Position numbers and translations under genes: made by a program. A stretch of 64,000 nt of DNA from Leuctra nigra (taxonomy: Eukaryota; Arthropoda; Insecta; Plecoptera; Leuctridae). Location: assembly GCA_934045905.1 (NCBI GenBank), contig OW203769.1, positions 19,003,705-19,067,704 of the forward strand, given 5' to 3'. Every line of letters starts with the position of its first letter. Within the stretch, counting starts at the first letter, position 1. The notes beneath the pieces were generated by a model that ran no database searches, was not told the DNA's origin, and saw only the letters and a program-made list of their open reading frames with translations. Positions 44,601-55,700 of the stretch are shown here, piece by piece.

Positions 44601-45601
44601 ACTGCTGGGCTCGACGACTTATTCACCTCTGCTTGCCTCGTAGTTCTTCCATCTGTAGTATGCACTGCTGGGCTCGACGACTTATTCACCTCTGCTTGCC
44701 TCTTAGTTCTTCCATCTGTAGTATGCACTGCTGGGCTCGACGAATTATTCACCTCTGCTTGCCTCGTAGTTCTTCCATCTGTAGTATGCACTGCTGGGCT
44801 CGACGACTTATTCACCTCTGCTTGCCTCGTAGTTCTTCCATCTGTAGTATGCACTGCTGGGCTCGACGACTTATTCACCTCTGCTTGCCTCGTAGTTCTT
44901 CCATCTGTAGTATGCACTGCTGAGCTCGACGACTTATTCACCTCTGCTTGCCTCGTAGTTCTTCCATCTGTAGTATGCACTGCTGGGGTCGACGACTTAT
45001 TCACCTCTGCTTGCCTCGTAGTTCTTCCATCTGTAGTATGCACTGCTGGGCTCGACGACTTATTCACCTCTGCTTGCCTCGTAGTTCTTCCATCTGTAGT
45101 ATGCACTGCTGGGCTCGACGACTTATTCACCTCTGCTTGCCTCGTAGTTCTTTCATCTGTAGTATGCAATGCTGGGCTCAATGACACGTCTTCTTGGCTT
45201 ATAGTTCTTGCATCTGTAGTATGCAATGCTGGGTTCAATGTCATGTCTCCTTGGCTTATTGTTCTTCCATCTATGATTGTAATTGACATAGCTTTGCGCA
45301 ATGGCATGTCGTCTTGGCCTATAGTTATTCCATCTGTGATTGTAATTGATAGGGCTGTTGTCCAGGTCTTGGTCATATTTATTTGACTTTCATTTCTGTC
45401 ATCTGTGATTGTAATTGACAGAGCTGCAGGGCTCAAAGACTTCGACATATCTGCTTTGCTTACAGTTCTCTCATCTTCTATTATAATAGACACAGCTGGG
45501 CTCATGAACTTAAAGACTTCATTTAAGGGTAACTTATCCACAGCATTCTCGTAAACGCTTGTTTCTAATAATTTCTCGGACGAATGTAAACGATTGTTCA
45601 T
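35608..45601 (-). pseudogene. LINE ORF1, repeat-expanded part
   Basis: The frame starts at the F2 border (NNRLHSSEKLLETSVYEN...), passes through several diverged units of 20-24 residues (for example ALSITITDGITIGQDDM, ALHTTDARTISQEDV), then about 150 near-identical units NKSSSPAVHTTDGRTTRQAEV, and ends in a basic tail (SRSQPARMSKSKSK ... VKKRR) at the TGA 35608-35610. The units are Ser/Thr-rich with net positive charge. The frame is broken only four times: AGA to TGA at 38158-38160, ACA to TAA at 41506-41508, and single-base deletions near 41577 and 43186. The basic tail would suit nucleic-acid binding, an inference from other LINE ORF1 proteins. Confidence 0.75.
35710..45180. repeat. 63-bp minisatellite, about 150 units
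   Basis: The repeat length is exactly 63 bp (21 codons). Units differ by a few recurring substitutions, such as CTCGTAG/CTCTTAG, GCTGGG/GCGGGG, ACCTCTG/ACCTCAG and GGGCTC/GGGGTC. Larger blocks are repeated: the marker set near 38441-38610 recurs 4283 bp later at 42724-42893 (68 units minus the one-base deletion). The block near 41988 recurs 2204 bp later at 44192 (35 units minus one base), and the block at 43877 recurs 315 bp later (5 units). Because the period is a multiple of 3, long plus-strand frames also appear; these are shadows. Confidence 0.97.
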
Positions 45602-46238
45602 ATTATCTAGTGGAGCGGTCGCTCCACGCCAGCCAAGTCGTACGGCGCGCGCACACTCTCATTTAAAAAGGCTGGAGCAACCCACTTTTACTGTAAGCAT
45701 CAAAGTGGCATTTTCGGCCTACTGGATCTTAAAATTGGGAAATCTCACATTGTTGCGAAATATCTTAATTTCGAACTATGGCCTACCCTACAACATATAC
45801 CAAATTTGGGAACAATAGGTTACGCCCTTTGCAAGCTAGAAGGCCGTGAAAATCGTGTTTTAGGGCGGTTTTCATAATCATCAGTAATAATCTCAGTAGT
45901 AGTAGTAGTAGTAGTAGGCTGGAGCTAAAATCCGGTAAACAGGCCACAGCATAAACGGCTGAACCGATTGATCTCACATTTTTTCCACGTGTGCACTTTT
46001 GGCGTCTGATTTAACCTTCACCCCATGAATTTTTTGTGCGGCCATTTTGAAACCGGAAGTGACGTCATATCTCAACAACGGCTAAACCGATTGGAGAAAA
46101 AATAGCGCCAAACGATTCGGACGGTCAAGTATATGGATTATCATTAGCTAAAGACTAAACATTATGTTAACGAAACCGGAAATGACGTAATGACATTTGA
46201 AATACATCGATTAGCATTTCGGCGACAAAGGTTGATCC

Positions 46239-48386
46239 CATGATGCAATAATATACTAGCTAGACCAGGTGAGCCCATGCGCATGTGTGGGAGGAGCTTA
46301 CTGCCGCTGTGACGTAGGCTGGCCCACACCAGTACGCGTGGACCAGCGAGACGTCTTGTTTAGCGCCTGTCAACTCTTGCTTTGATTTTAATAATAAATA
46401 AATGTGGTAATTTGTGCCGTGTTCGGATGCAACAAAAGTCATAGAACCAATATTTCACTGTTCAGATTCCCAAAAGGTACCCTGATTTGTTACGAAATGG
46501 CTTCAAGTTTGTAAGAGAACCGATAAAGTTGTTACCAAGAACGCGCGAATTGTGCTGAACATTAAGCCAGTTATTTTCACTGGAGCTTACAACATGAACT
46601 ATTGGAGTTTTCTTCTAAGCAAGGAGAATAACATGGAGAGTAAGGAGAGTAATAATAAAGCATGGAGATTAAGTTTGAAGTGAGAATAATCAATTTCGTT
46701 CAATCACATACCGCGCGTTTGCAATTCGTTTGCATATTCTAAATTCTTGATAATCCTTTATTTATAAAAACTTGAAAAGAGTTTCTATTTTTACATCTGA
46801 CTGTACTGCGATAAGAGCTCTGCATTGCTGACAATATTAATATGATAGTCAGGCAAAAGGAATGAAAATAGCTACCACTAGGCCAGCCACTAGACCAAAG
46901 AAGAAATAATATTCAAATCTTTATTCTATGACTAGACTGTCTCTTCTAAGACTTAGTCTGCGCGACATCCTGTGCAGCAGACACTACACACCAGTGCTTT
47001 CCAGATTGCAAAATGTAAATATTAGTCAATTGACCGTATTTTCATAACAATAAGTAAAATTAAATAAATATCGACTTATAATGAAAGAGCTACATTCTCA
47101 TTCATAGGACAAAATCCAAATACACTAGTAATTCCATCAAATGTGAGATTCTAGGTACTATAATGCTAAAATTTTATAACCTTGTTTGATTTTTAATTGG
47201 TGAACAGGAACCGGAAATTTTTGTTCACACAAGAATGTACATTAGAATTATTTAAGATGATAAATAACAAATTACTCCAAGAAAAGAGGGATAAAGCTTC
47301 AAAAGAAGTTAAGAAAACGGTTACTTAAAATATCTGTTAAATGATAAGAAACATAAAGTCCTTTAAACATGACACAATAATTATCTAGAATGCCAATACC
47401 TTTCTTATGTTTCTCATAATATAATGTTAATTACTCTATAGTGATACGAACGATAAACCACACATAGTTATTAATGAGATAATAATTTAGGTTTATTCCT
47501 CTTGGCAGATCAGGCACATTGTTTATAAAAGTACCTACAGCATATTATAATAGTTTTTTCAGTTCGAACAAATCATTCTTGGATACAAGGCATTTATAAT
47601 TTCAGTTTTTATAGTGTACAATCATGGTTTTGTTGTTGCTGAGCAATTTACGGAAGAAATGTGCATTCATCTTTTCGCTAGTAAATGTATCTCTCATTTG
47701 AACCATTCAATATTAAAATACCTCGCCGATTGTGATTTCAATGCGATTTTTTCAATATTTGCTGTCAAAAGTGACCCAGCATTGCGAATTGAGTGAGCTA
47801 AGAAGCTTAATTTATAGCTGAATTTGTGCAACAATACAATATGCTTATCGCTTGTTGTTTTATATTTACTGTTTTTATGGAACTTATTAATATATTTGTT
47901 ATTTTATTCAAGCAAAAGCTGTTTCCAATATATTTTGGGTCAGGTGGTAGACAATACATTATCAAACCAATTAATTTAAGGGCTATTATATTTCTTAACC
48001 GGGTAGCCGGGCCGGATAAAATTTCATCATCTAAATCTTCTTCGAATTTGTTATTACTCTGGTTAGTAGTAAGATCCATATTCCGCATATTTTAATCAAG
48101 CTAATTACAAGCTATAATAAATTGCACAAAAAGAATTTGTAAGCATACATTATTCAATATCAACCAATATTCCTATCACCCATATATTTTACAAGTCCAT
48201 TAAAAACTCTAAACGTGAGAAATCTTAATACGCGCGAAGTTATTGCTGGTCCACCCATAGCTTTATTGCATGTCTCGGCTCGCCAGACGGCTGCGCTGTG
48301 GGCCAGCTGACGTCATGCGCGAGACTGACGCAAACGCGTCCGCCAGTTGGACCTACCTTGCTGAGCTAGAGATGCTTATACCATGG
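46239..48386. mobile_element. P-element-like transposon, non-autonomous
   Basis: The left end CATGATGCAATAATATACTA resembles the Drosophila P terminus, and the right end reads as CATGGTATAAGCATC on the other strand. A perfect 8-bp duplication GTTGATCC lies at 46231-46238 and 48387-48394, the size P elements make. Subterminal regions of about 110 bp are degenerate inverted repeats (TGTGGGCCAGCNNACGTCA). A THAP remnant lies inside. The central and right portions (46620-48240) hold no intact transposase; plus and minus frames at 47807-48095 have no recognisable motif. Confidence 0.75.
46404..46570 (+). pseudogene. THAP DNA-binding domain remnant
   Basis: The frame reads VICAVFGCNKSHRTNISLFR then FPKG, with the THAP C-x4-C pair and the FRFPK signature. 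After a short gap another frame gives WLQVCKRTDKVVTKNARI and, with one base missing, the AEH that carries the zinc-ligand His. P-element transposases begin with this domain. Frameshifts show that it is dead. Confidence 0.7.
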
Positions 48387-49792
48387 GTTGATCCGATTAT
48401 TTTGATATTAATGTTATGTATGTACTTTTGACGTCTCATGTGACTTGTTATAAAACCAACCGGAAGCCGCCATTTTGAAACCGGAAGTGATATCATATCT
48501 TAATAACGGCTAATTAGATTTGAACGAAACCAGCGCCAAACAATTTAGACGGTCAACTTGATGTATTATCATCAATAATATTTGCAGTTTCTCATACCGA
48601 AACCAAAAATGACGTCACACATTTAAAAAAACTCACAAATTTACATTTTGATACAATAAATACTATTTGAGACAGCTTATAATAAGATGTAATCATGTTT
48701 AAATTAAAATTCAAGGGGTCAGAGATTTCAGCCGCCATTTTGAAACCTGAAGTATCGTCGTATCTCGAAACCTGGTAGACTGATCGGTACGAATCTAGCG
48801 CTAAACGATTCGGAAGGCCATATCTATGGAATAGGAACAGTCAAACTAGATTTTTAATATTTTGAGCCTGGAAATGACGTCATTCAAATTGAAAAATTAT
48901 TATAATCCCCATTCCACACAATGTATACATATTCAGTAAGCTTACACATTAATTGAAGATATAAATTCTATGTGGCAGTGCAGTAAGTTCAGCGCAGCCA
49001 TGTTGAAAACCGAAGTGTTTTTTTTCGGTGAAAACCGAAGTGGAACTGGGTTGACCGATTGGAATGATACCTTTGCTATTCTTCATGAAAGACCATTTAA
49101 GCAAATATATAGCAGATTTTCATTACTAGTAACCAAATTGGAAATGGCGATTTTTTTACATGATTTAAAAATTGTTCATTCGATTTGTGTCACAAATTTT
49201 AAGAATAAACTAAAAAAAAGGAGTGATATCCCCATAAAAAACACTTCGTGTAAAAATACCAGCCAAGTCTCTTCAACTAAAAAAAACAATATGAAATCTA
49301 AAAATTCTGCACTGAAAAGTAGTGATATCAAAAAATGAGCCAAGTCAAAACTTTATTTGAAAATCAAAAAATACTTGGCGCATCGTTTTTTAGGGCATTA
49401 TAGGTATATTATATGTATATTTTATATCTGGACTATACTTCTAAACTATTTACATAGTACACGATGCGCCAAGTATTTTTTGATTTTCAAATAAAGTTTT
49501 GACTTGGCTCATTTTTTGATATCACTACTTTTCAGTGCAGAATTTTTAGATTTCATATTGTTTTTTTTTAGTTGAAGAGACTTGGCTGGTATTTTTACAC
49601 GAAGTGTTTTTTATGGGTTTGTGTTTACATCTACTACTTCATTATTGTTTTGCTTTGTGCTTACATATTGTTCTTCATTTATATCGTTCAGCGGTATCAG
49701 TGGTAATGGTAGCATACCAATCTTGAAGATAATTAATTTGCATAATTTCCTCGAGTGTTTCAAGATTTGGCATGTTACTTTCTTTAGCCTGG

Positions 49793-50116
49793 AGGCCAAG
49801 TCTTGAAACTTACGCTTTCAGGACGCAAACGCTCTAGGACGTCAACAAGTCCCATTTACTGTAAGAATGGCGACCTTGAAATCTACCGTCAACTGTTTAG
49901 CTATTCATTTTGAATAAGGTTTTAACGTTTAATGACTGTATAACATCTGAAATAATAATTATAATGTTAATAAATTGTTTCCAATAGATTGCTGGATGAC
50001 AATCAAATAAGTGACTTAAATTAATGATTCAATGTCGATCACTCTTACAGTGAATGGGACTTTATGACGTCCGAGAGCGTTTGCGTCCTGAAAGCGTAAG
50101 TTTCAAGACTTGGCCT
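49793..50116. mobile_element. 324-bp MITE with CCTGG target duplication
   Basis: Inverted repeats of about 80 bp start AGGCCAAGTCTTGAAACTTA. Perfect CCTGG copies flank it at 49788-49792 and 50117-50121. It interrupts the LINE ORF1. Removing the element and one CCTGG copy lets the SGNH frame continue for about 40 codons, which supports the insertion model. Confidence 0.85.
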
Positions 50117-50780
50117 CCTGGCCCAAGTTTAAACAATTTGCGCCAGTGCCAATATTCTTATTTCTAATAGTATCAGCAAACAAAGAGCAGATCTTTCTCT
50201 TTCCCGATTTATTTAGATGAAGTCCATGGACAGTGTAATGATCTCTTGTCAAATAGTCCTGTAGGTTAATTACAACCCCATTCTTTAAAGAACCAACTTC
50301 ATTGATGATATCAATATTTATGTTGTTTATTTTGGCATTCATCATAGGTTTATCATACCTGTTTGGGATAGTTGTGATTATGAATTGTTTATTAGGGCAT
50401 GATGTAATGGTCGTAATCAGGGGCTGTAGTATTTGTTCTTTACTCATCTTCGTTTGGTAATTGGTACCTCCCATTATAATGACATAATCATCATAATGCT
50501 TGTTGATGTAGTGTTTACAGTCAGAAATGCCTTCAAGTATGTTGTTCATCTGGCCATTTGGTTTGAATACTACTGTAGCTCTTGAGTTTGATCCCAGATT
50601 ATCTTGCAGTTCTTTCAAACAATCTCTTCCGTGACTGTCAGCCACTAACAGGACCGAACACTTCGTTGAAATTTCGCCAGAAATATCTGATTTGTCAATA
50701 TTCATAATGGCAATGTACACAAAATTCAATTGTTTTATGCCAATGTAGAGAACAACATGTAGCCTACACACACTCAACAC
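50103..50780 (-). pseudogene. LINE ORF1 SGNH-hydrolase-like domain
   Basis: The frame begins at 50780, or more plausibly at the internal ATG 50705 (MNIDKSDIS). SGNH blocks: VLLVADSHGRD (block I, catalytic Ser), VIIMGGTNY (block III, Asn) and TVHGLHLNKSGK (block V, catalytic His; the usual Asp is His). Esterase-like domains of this kind occur in ORF1 of CR1/jockey-type LINEs, often with the HGLHLN form. The last four residues and the stop come from the inserted MITE. The partner pieces lie downstream on the minus strand (45601-35608). Confidence 0.8.
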
Positions 50781-51960
50781 CTATTTTTCGTATAATAAAG
50801 GCCCAAAACTTCACTTTATATATCAAATTGTAGCTCGTCTTACCTTCTATCAAACTAAATGATCCTTTTAAAATATTATTCACAGTAAACCATCAAATAA
50901 TAATTAAATGTTTGCTACTATTCCTTTTCAATGAAGTATAAGTCACGGCCTTCTTCTTCTTCTTATTCTTATTCTTCTTATTCTTATTCTTATTCTTCTT
51001 CTTATTGATTTATTGGATCTCATTGTGCTTTCGGTTCGTTGTTACGGAATGTTGGTTCGAGGTGTTGCAAATGACGGTGATCGTTTCCAACGATTTCCAA
51101 CTTATTATATAGGTGCTTTTAATATAAATCAAAACTCCTAATCTTACACACAAAAAATCTTTAGAAATTTAAAAATTAAAATTAAAAATATTTTATAACT
51201 TTTAAAATGCTTTAAGATTTTCTGACTTGAAATACCACTGCTCCAAAGTAGATACATGTTGTCTCAATATTTTCATTATTACTTACATTTAATTAGACTA
51301 ATTTTATCAAAGTGACGTCGCGAAATAGAGGGCCCTGTTATCATGATGCTGGTTGGTTATCTCTGTTATGACATCATTGATATCAGCAGACATTAAACAT
51401 TCGACTTAATTGGATAGCTGATTGTGATTATGTGATGTGTCAAGAGATAGCGTGCAACCTCCTTATTCTCTTTCGATTTTATCAGTATGCGAGAATATTA
51501 ATTAACACGTATTTATATTAATACAGTGTATTAAAATAGTATATTATTCTTAAAATATATCAACATTGACTCATTACAAAATATGTTAAACATGGAAGAA
51601 CATGTTAAAAATGTAATAAAACTTAAATAACCAATATTATTGCCATATGGAGATTTTAAAAAAGATCTTTGGAGCTCTCGATTTGGTAATTATACTTTCA
51701 ATTAATTTATTTATTACATTTTGGATCAAGTTAGATATTATCAGACTGTAACACAGGATGAGGATCGGGTCTTCAGGATCATGACTTCAGGACTTCAGTA
51801 TCAGGACATCAGGATCAGGATCAGGTCATCAGGATCAGGACTTTAGGATCGGGATCAGGACTTCAGGATCGGGATCAGGACTTTAGGATCAGGACTTCAG
51901 GAACGGGTTTGATCAGGTCGTACGTAAAATACATGTGACGAGTTGATTTTGGTTTTACTA
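50781..51960. other. Spacer with simple repeats
   Basis: A TTCTTATTCTTA-type microsatellite lies at about 50953-51005 and a minisatellite of AGGATCAGGAC-like units at about 51755-51915. A short H1-like fragment (GTTCGAGGTGTTGCAAATGA) lies near 51056. The LINE 5' end cannot be placed; no gene is seen. Confidence 0.55.
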
Positions 51961-51970
51961 TTCACAGCAT

Positions 51971-51976
51971 TTTATT
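51971..51976 (-). terminator. Poly(A) signal of OBP-B
   Basis: AATAAA on the minus strand (TTTATT on plus), 60 bp after the OBP-B stop. Confidence 0.7.
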
Positions 51977-52035
51977 GCAATAAAGAAATTGAAATGTTGG
52001 ACGGGCTTGGTTGTTTCTCTGTACATTGTATTTGC

Positions 52036-52694
52036 TTATTCATCTTCGCCTGACAGGGATTTCACGAGCGCCATGACGATGTCCTTCGCCTGAAAATAGG
52101 CGACACAATGTAAGCGTTGTTATGTACGATAAACGCCCGGTGTTAAACGTTAATGAGCGAGCACTGGTGACATTCACAGTGTTGTAATGAGCTCCATTTT
52201 GCTCCGTTAGCGAGGACAGTGTTCTAGACATAATAAATGGAATCAAATCAACAGCTTCTGGTGCAGACCTTATATGAGCATGACATACCTTATCCCATTT
52301 AATTCTATGCCATACTTATATTTTATCTAATTATATTTATCCCAGAAAAAAACACTCCGTGTAAATAAGGCAGCCAAGTCTCTTTACTTTAAAAAAATCA
52401 GCACTGAAAAGGAGTGATATCAAAAAAAGCTAAGGGGCTGTTCATAAATTATGTCATCCCCCCCCCCCCCCCCCTTTGTCGAAAGTTGTCACACTTTATA
52501 CAACCCCCCTAAAAATATGTCACACTTGCAGACCCCACCCCACAAAAAAACAAAATGCACATTTTCACTAGTTACCTATTGATTTATTGCAAAAAAAAAA
52601 ATTGAAAACATTGAAATAATGATAAAACAAAAACTTTTACTGATTTATTGCAAAATATTACATTGAAATAATGAGAAAACAAAATGTTTTGAAG

Positions 52695-52729
<35 letters not shown>

Positions 52730-55700
52730 GCGGATTCTCTACAGCTCGGGCCGTTTTCCGCATCCCGCACGCCACACCTCCCGGTTATGGCAATCTTGTT
52801 CGAGAAGATTTCTTTTCTCCAAGGCTTCCCCAATGCCATCAAGCCACATTCTTCTTGGACGACCTCTCTTTCTTCTTCTTATAGGTTTAAACTTCCATAT
52901 TTTGGCAGGCAATCGTTTTTCTGGCATCCTCCTCATATGGCCATACCAGAGTAGCTGTTTTGCTTCTATGCTTTCTGTAAGTGATGCTTCGACCCCCATT
53001 CTGTCTCTTACCTCCTCATTTCTAATGTGGTCAAAAAGAGTAACGCCGCAAGACCTTCTCCAGAACGCCATTTCAACTGCATTCACTCTATGTTGTAACC
53101 TTCGGTTTATTGTCCAGACCTCGGATCCGTAGGTAATGCAGCTTTCAACAAGAGACTTAAACATATGGACTTTCGTCTCATTTCTTACCGCCTTACTCCA
53201 CAGTACCGAATGCAGTTGCCTCGTTGCCTCGTCGAAGAATTATATTACTACATTATAATACTTGCAGTATTATTATCATATAGGTAAGAAGGGTTTGCCC
53301 TTCTTACCTCTATGTTAGTATCAGAGATGGAAAATTCAAATCTCAGTTTTTAACACAAAATAGATACAACAAACTGTGACATCACGCTTGTCTGCCCTCC
53401 CCCCCTTCCCCCTGACACAGATTGTCACAGTATAGAAGACCCCCCCCCTCTCCCCCACCCCTAAGACATGACATACTTTATGAACAGCCCCCAAGTTATG
53501 ACATTTCCAAATATTTAATTATATCTTTGAAATTAAAGTATAAACACCGAGATGTACTTCGAAAAAGGACTTTAAAACTAATTTCTTACACTTATAACCA
53601 AGTTGTATAATGTTTTAGTATGACCCATAAGGGCGGTCAGGGCCTCCCCGTGTGTTAGATTGGTACTTACAAGTGGGGACGCTTCGAGGGCGCATACGAA
53701 CATGTTGTAACCGGTTCCACAGTTGTCTGCTCCGGCAGCAGCTGGGGGAGAAGAAGTGTTAGAGATGGGTACAAACATCAATCAATCGATATATTATCGA
53801 ATCGAGTTCCGTGCACTCGATGTATATCGATAGTTGATTTTCGATACGATTCACAATACTTTCATTGGTTGGGGAATATGTATGTTTTCATTAAAATTAC
53901 TCTCAGAGTAACACCATATTTGTTGGTAAACATGCTACTACTTTCAAACTCAAAAGTGTACATTTTCATTCATAAATAGTACATTTTAATTCAGTAGACA
54001 TTTTGACGTGAAAACGGGTTTTCTGACAAAAGATGTCATATTTTATTTTAACCATATGGCAACAACATTGAGGTTGATATTAAATGACATTAGTCGACAG
54101 GAATACGTTTCCCACCAAAATGTCATCTAAATTTAAATTTCATATTTATGAATGAGAATTTACACTTACCTACTTTCTTACTTTTCTTTTAATACGTACG
54201 AATATCTGGCAATAATTACGATCACAATTTCGAATATAAGTAATCATGTTGGAGGCCACACATTATAATCTGTCGCCTGTGATTGGCTACTTACTCTTGC
54301 CCTTGCACTGGTCGCTGACCTTGACTGCTTCATCCACATACTTGGGTTCCTCGATGCGCTTCTTGTGCTCCTCGTACTTGTTCCAGTCGAACTGCCCGTC
54401 GGAGCCCAACTGCAAGAGAAGGAGCTCATGAACACAAACCACGAGCATGAGGAGAAGAACTTCAACTCTTCAACTTCAACTTCAACCAGAGGGGCAGCCC
54501 CTCTGGACGACTGCAGGAAATCATAACATGTATGTGGTGTTTGACGCATGGGCATCCGCCAGGGGGGGGGGGGGGGGGGGCAAGGAAAACAATATTTTAC
54601 GGGTTAAGGTGGGTGTCAGGGCGTTTTTTGGTTTTTGGACACTTTAAAATCAATTTTGAGATGTTATAAGGTGTAATTTTGTTGAAATGTTCAATATTTT
54701 TTTAAATATTGCACTTTTGGGAGGTGGGAGACATGTTCAAACCTGCCCCGCAGGGAATTGTTTTGGTTTTTTGACACTTTGAAATCAATTTTCTTTAGTT
54801 TTTTGGTTACAAAATGAAACTATACGTAAAAACCCAGAAAATGTTTACGTTTTCCTAACATCCAGCGGGAGGGGGGGGGGGGGGGGGGGAGCGCCCCGTT
54901 GTCCCTCCTGCGGACGCCCATGGTTTGACGTATAGTTTCATTTTGTATAAACAGAAAATACTAAAAAAAATCATTTCAAAGTGTTAAGAAAACAAAGTCA
55001 TGTGGGGTCAAGTGGGGGCATGCCCTCCACCACCCCAAAGCGTCATATATTTAAACAAATATTTAATATTTCAAAAAAATACACCTCATGACGTCTCAAA
55101 ATTGATTTCAAAGCGTCCGAAAACCAATAATCGACTCATCCCCCTTGACCCCGGAAAAATGTTTTCCTTGCCCCCTTCCTGTCAAAAATCCTGCGGACGC
55201 CCATGTGGTCTTGGGTTCAATTCCCGATGCCACCCGTCTTGACTGATGCCTTTTGTTCGTTTCCCCTCAGTCGAGAGGTAAAATATTTGGTATATTACTA
55301 ACTGCAAAATAACTGCAATTTTGAAGTTGATATGACCTATCACAGATCCAAACGGTTCTAACGGTTTCCACTATAAATTTTAAATAATCACAGGATCCTG
55401 ATAAAAACTATACACTAGACAGCTTATATTACATTTGTATACGTGCAAAATTTCAGATCGATTGGTTGAACGGTTTGACCTGGGCACTGCTGGCAAAAAA
55501 CCACACACACGCACACAGAAAGTGCCATATACGAATCCGTAGCGACGATCGCTCAAGATCAAGAATGATAATACTGGTAGAAAGTATCGTGTGATTCCGA
55601 TGAATGAAAAATAAACTTACGACTTTGAAGCGTTCCTCCACACAGCCAATCATGCACTGGAACAGAGAAACAATTGAGTAACAGAGACAAAATGCAAACG

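Larger units (their letters stand above)
45607..49617 (-). mobile_element. F2 dispersed repeat, copy 2, split by a P-like element
   Basis: In minus orientation: the palindromic terminal segment (49232-49617), modules with CCGGAAGTGA...ATCATATCT and GACGTCA (48440-49230), the P-like insertion, further modules, a short GTA tract (45895-45916), unique sequence, and the terminal hairpin GTGGAGCGGTCGCTCCAC with CTAG at its outer edge (45607-45610 on plus). The order matches copy 1 at 14562-16064. It interrupts LINE ORF1 just before 45601. Confidence 0.7.
26600..50780 (-). mobile_element. Jockey/CR1-type LINE with at least four nested insertions
   Basis: In minus-strand order: an SGNH-hydrolase ORF1 part (50780-50103), the rest of ORF1 with the giant 21-residue repeat (45601-35608), an AP-endonuclease (35351-34695, completed after 34507), reverse transcriptase (34430-32831) and the RT C-terminal part (27574-26894), then a 3' UTR to about 26600. 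Insertions are the MITE 49793-50116, F2 45607-49617 (holding the P-like element 46239-48386), the MITE 34509-34698 and the palindrome 27581-32830. Each break falls between matching pieces of the expected LINE order. That all pieces are one original copy is inference. The copy is dead (frameshifts, stops, insertions). Confidence 0.7.

Noticed and set aside
35710..45180. CRISPR array
   Set aside because: Tandem units are contiguous with no unique spacers, and the genome is eukaryotic.
35716..45386. Very long plus-strand open frames rich in MHCWARRLIHLCLPRSSSICS or FTSACLVVLPSVVCTAGLDDL
   Set aside because: They are shadows: a 63-bp period keeps every frame periodic, so any frame without a stop in the unit stays open. 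The minus frame joins to LINE ORF1 ends and is the sensible one.
52739..53164. A host gene of the craniofacial-development-protein type
   Set aside because: The motifs are those of an RTE-like LINE C-terminus, and the fragment is 5'-truncated inside an intron.
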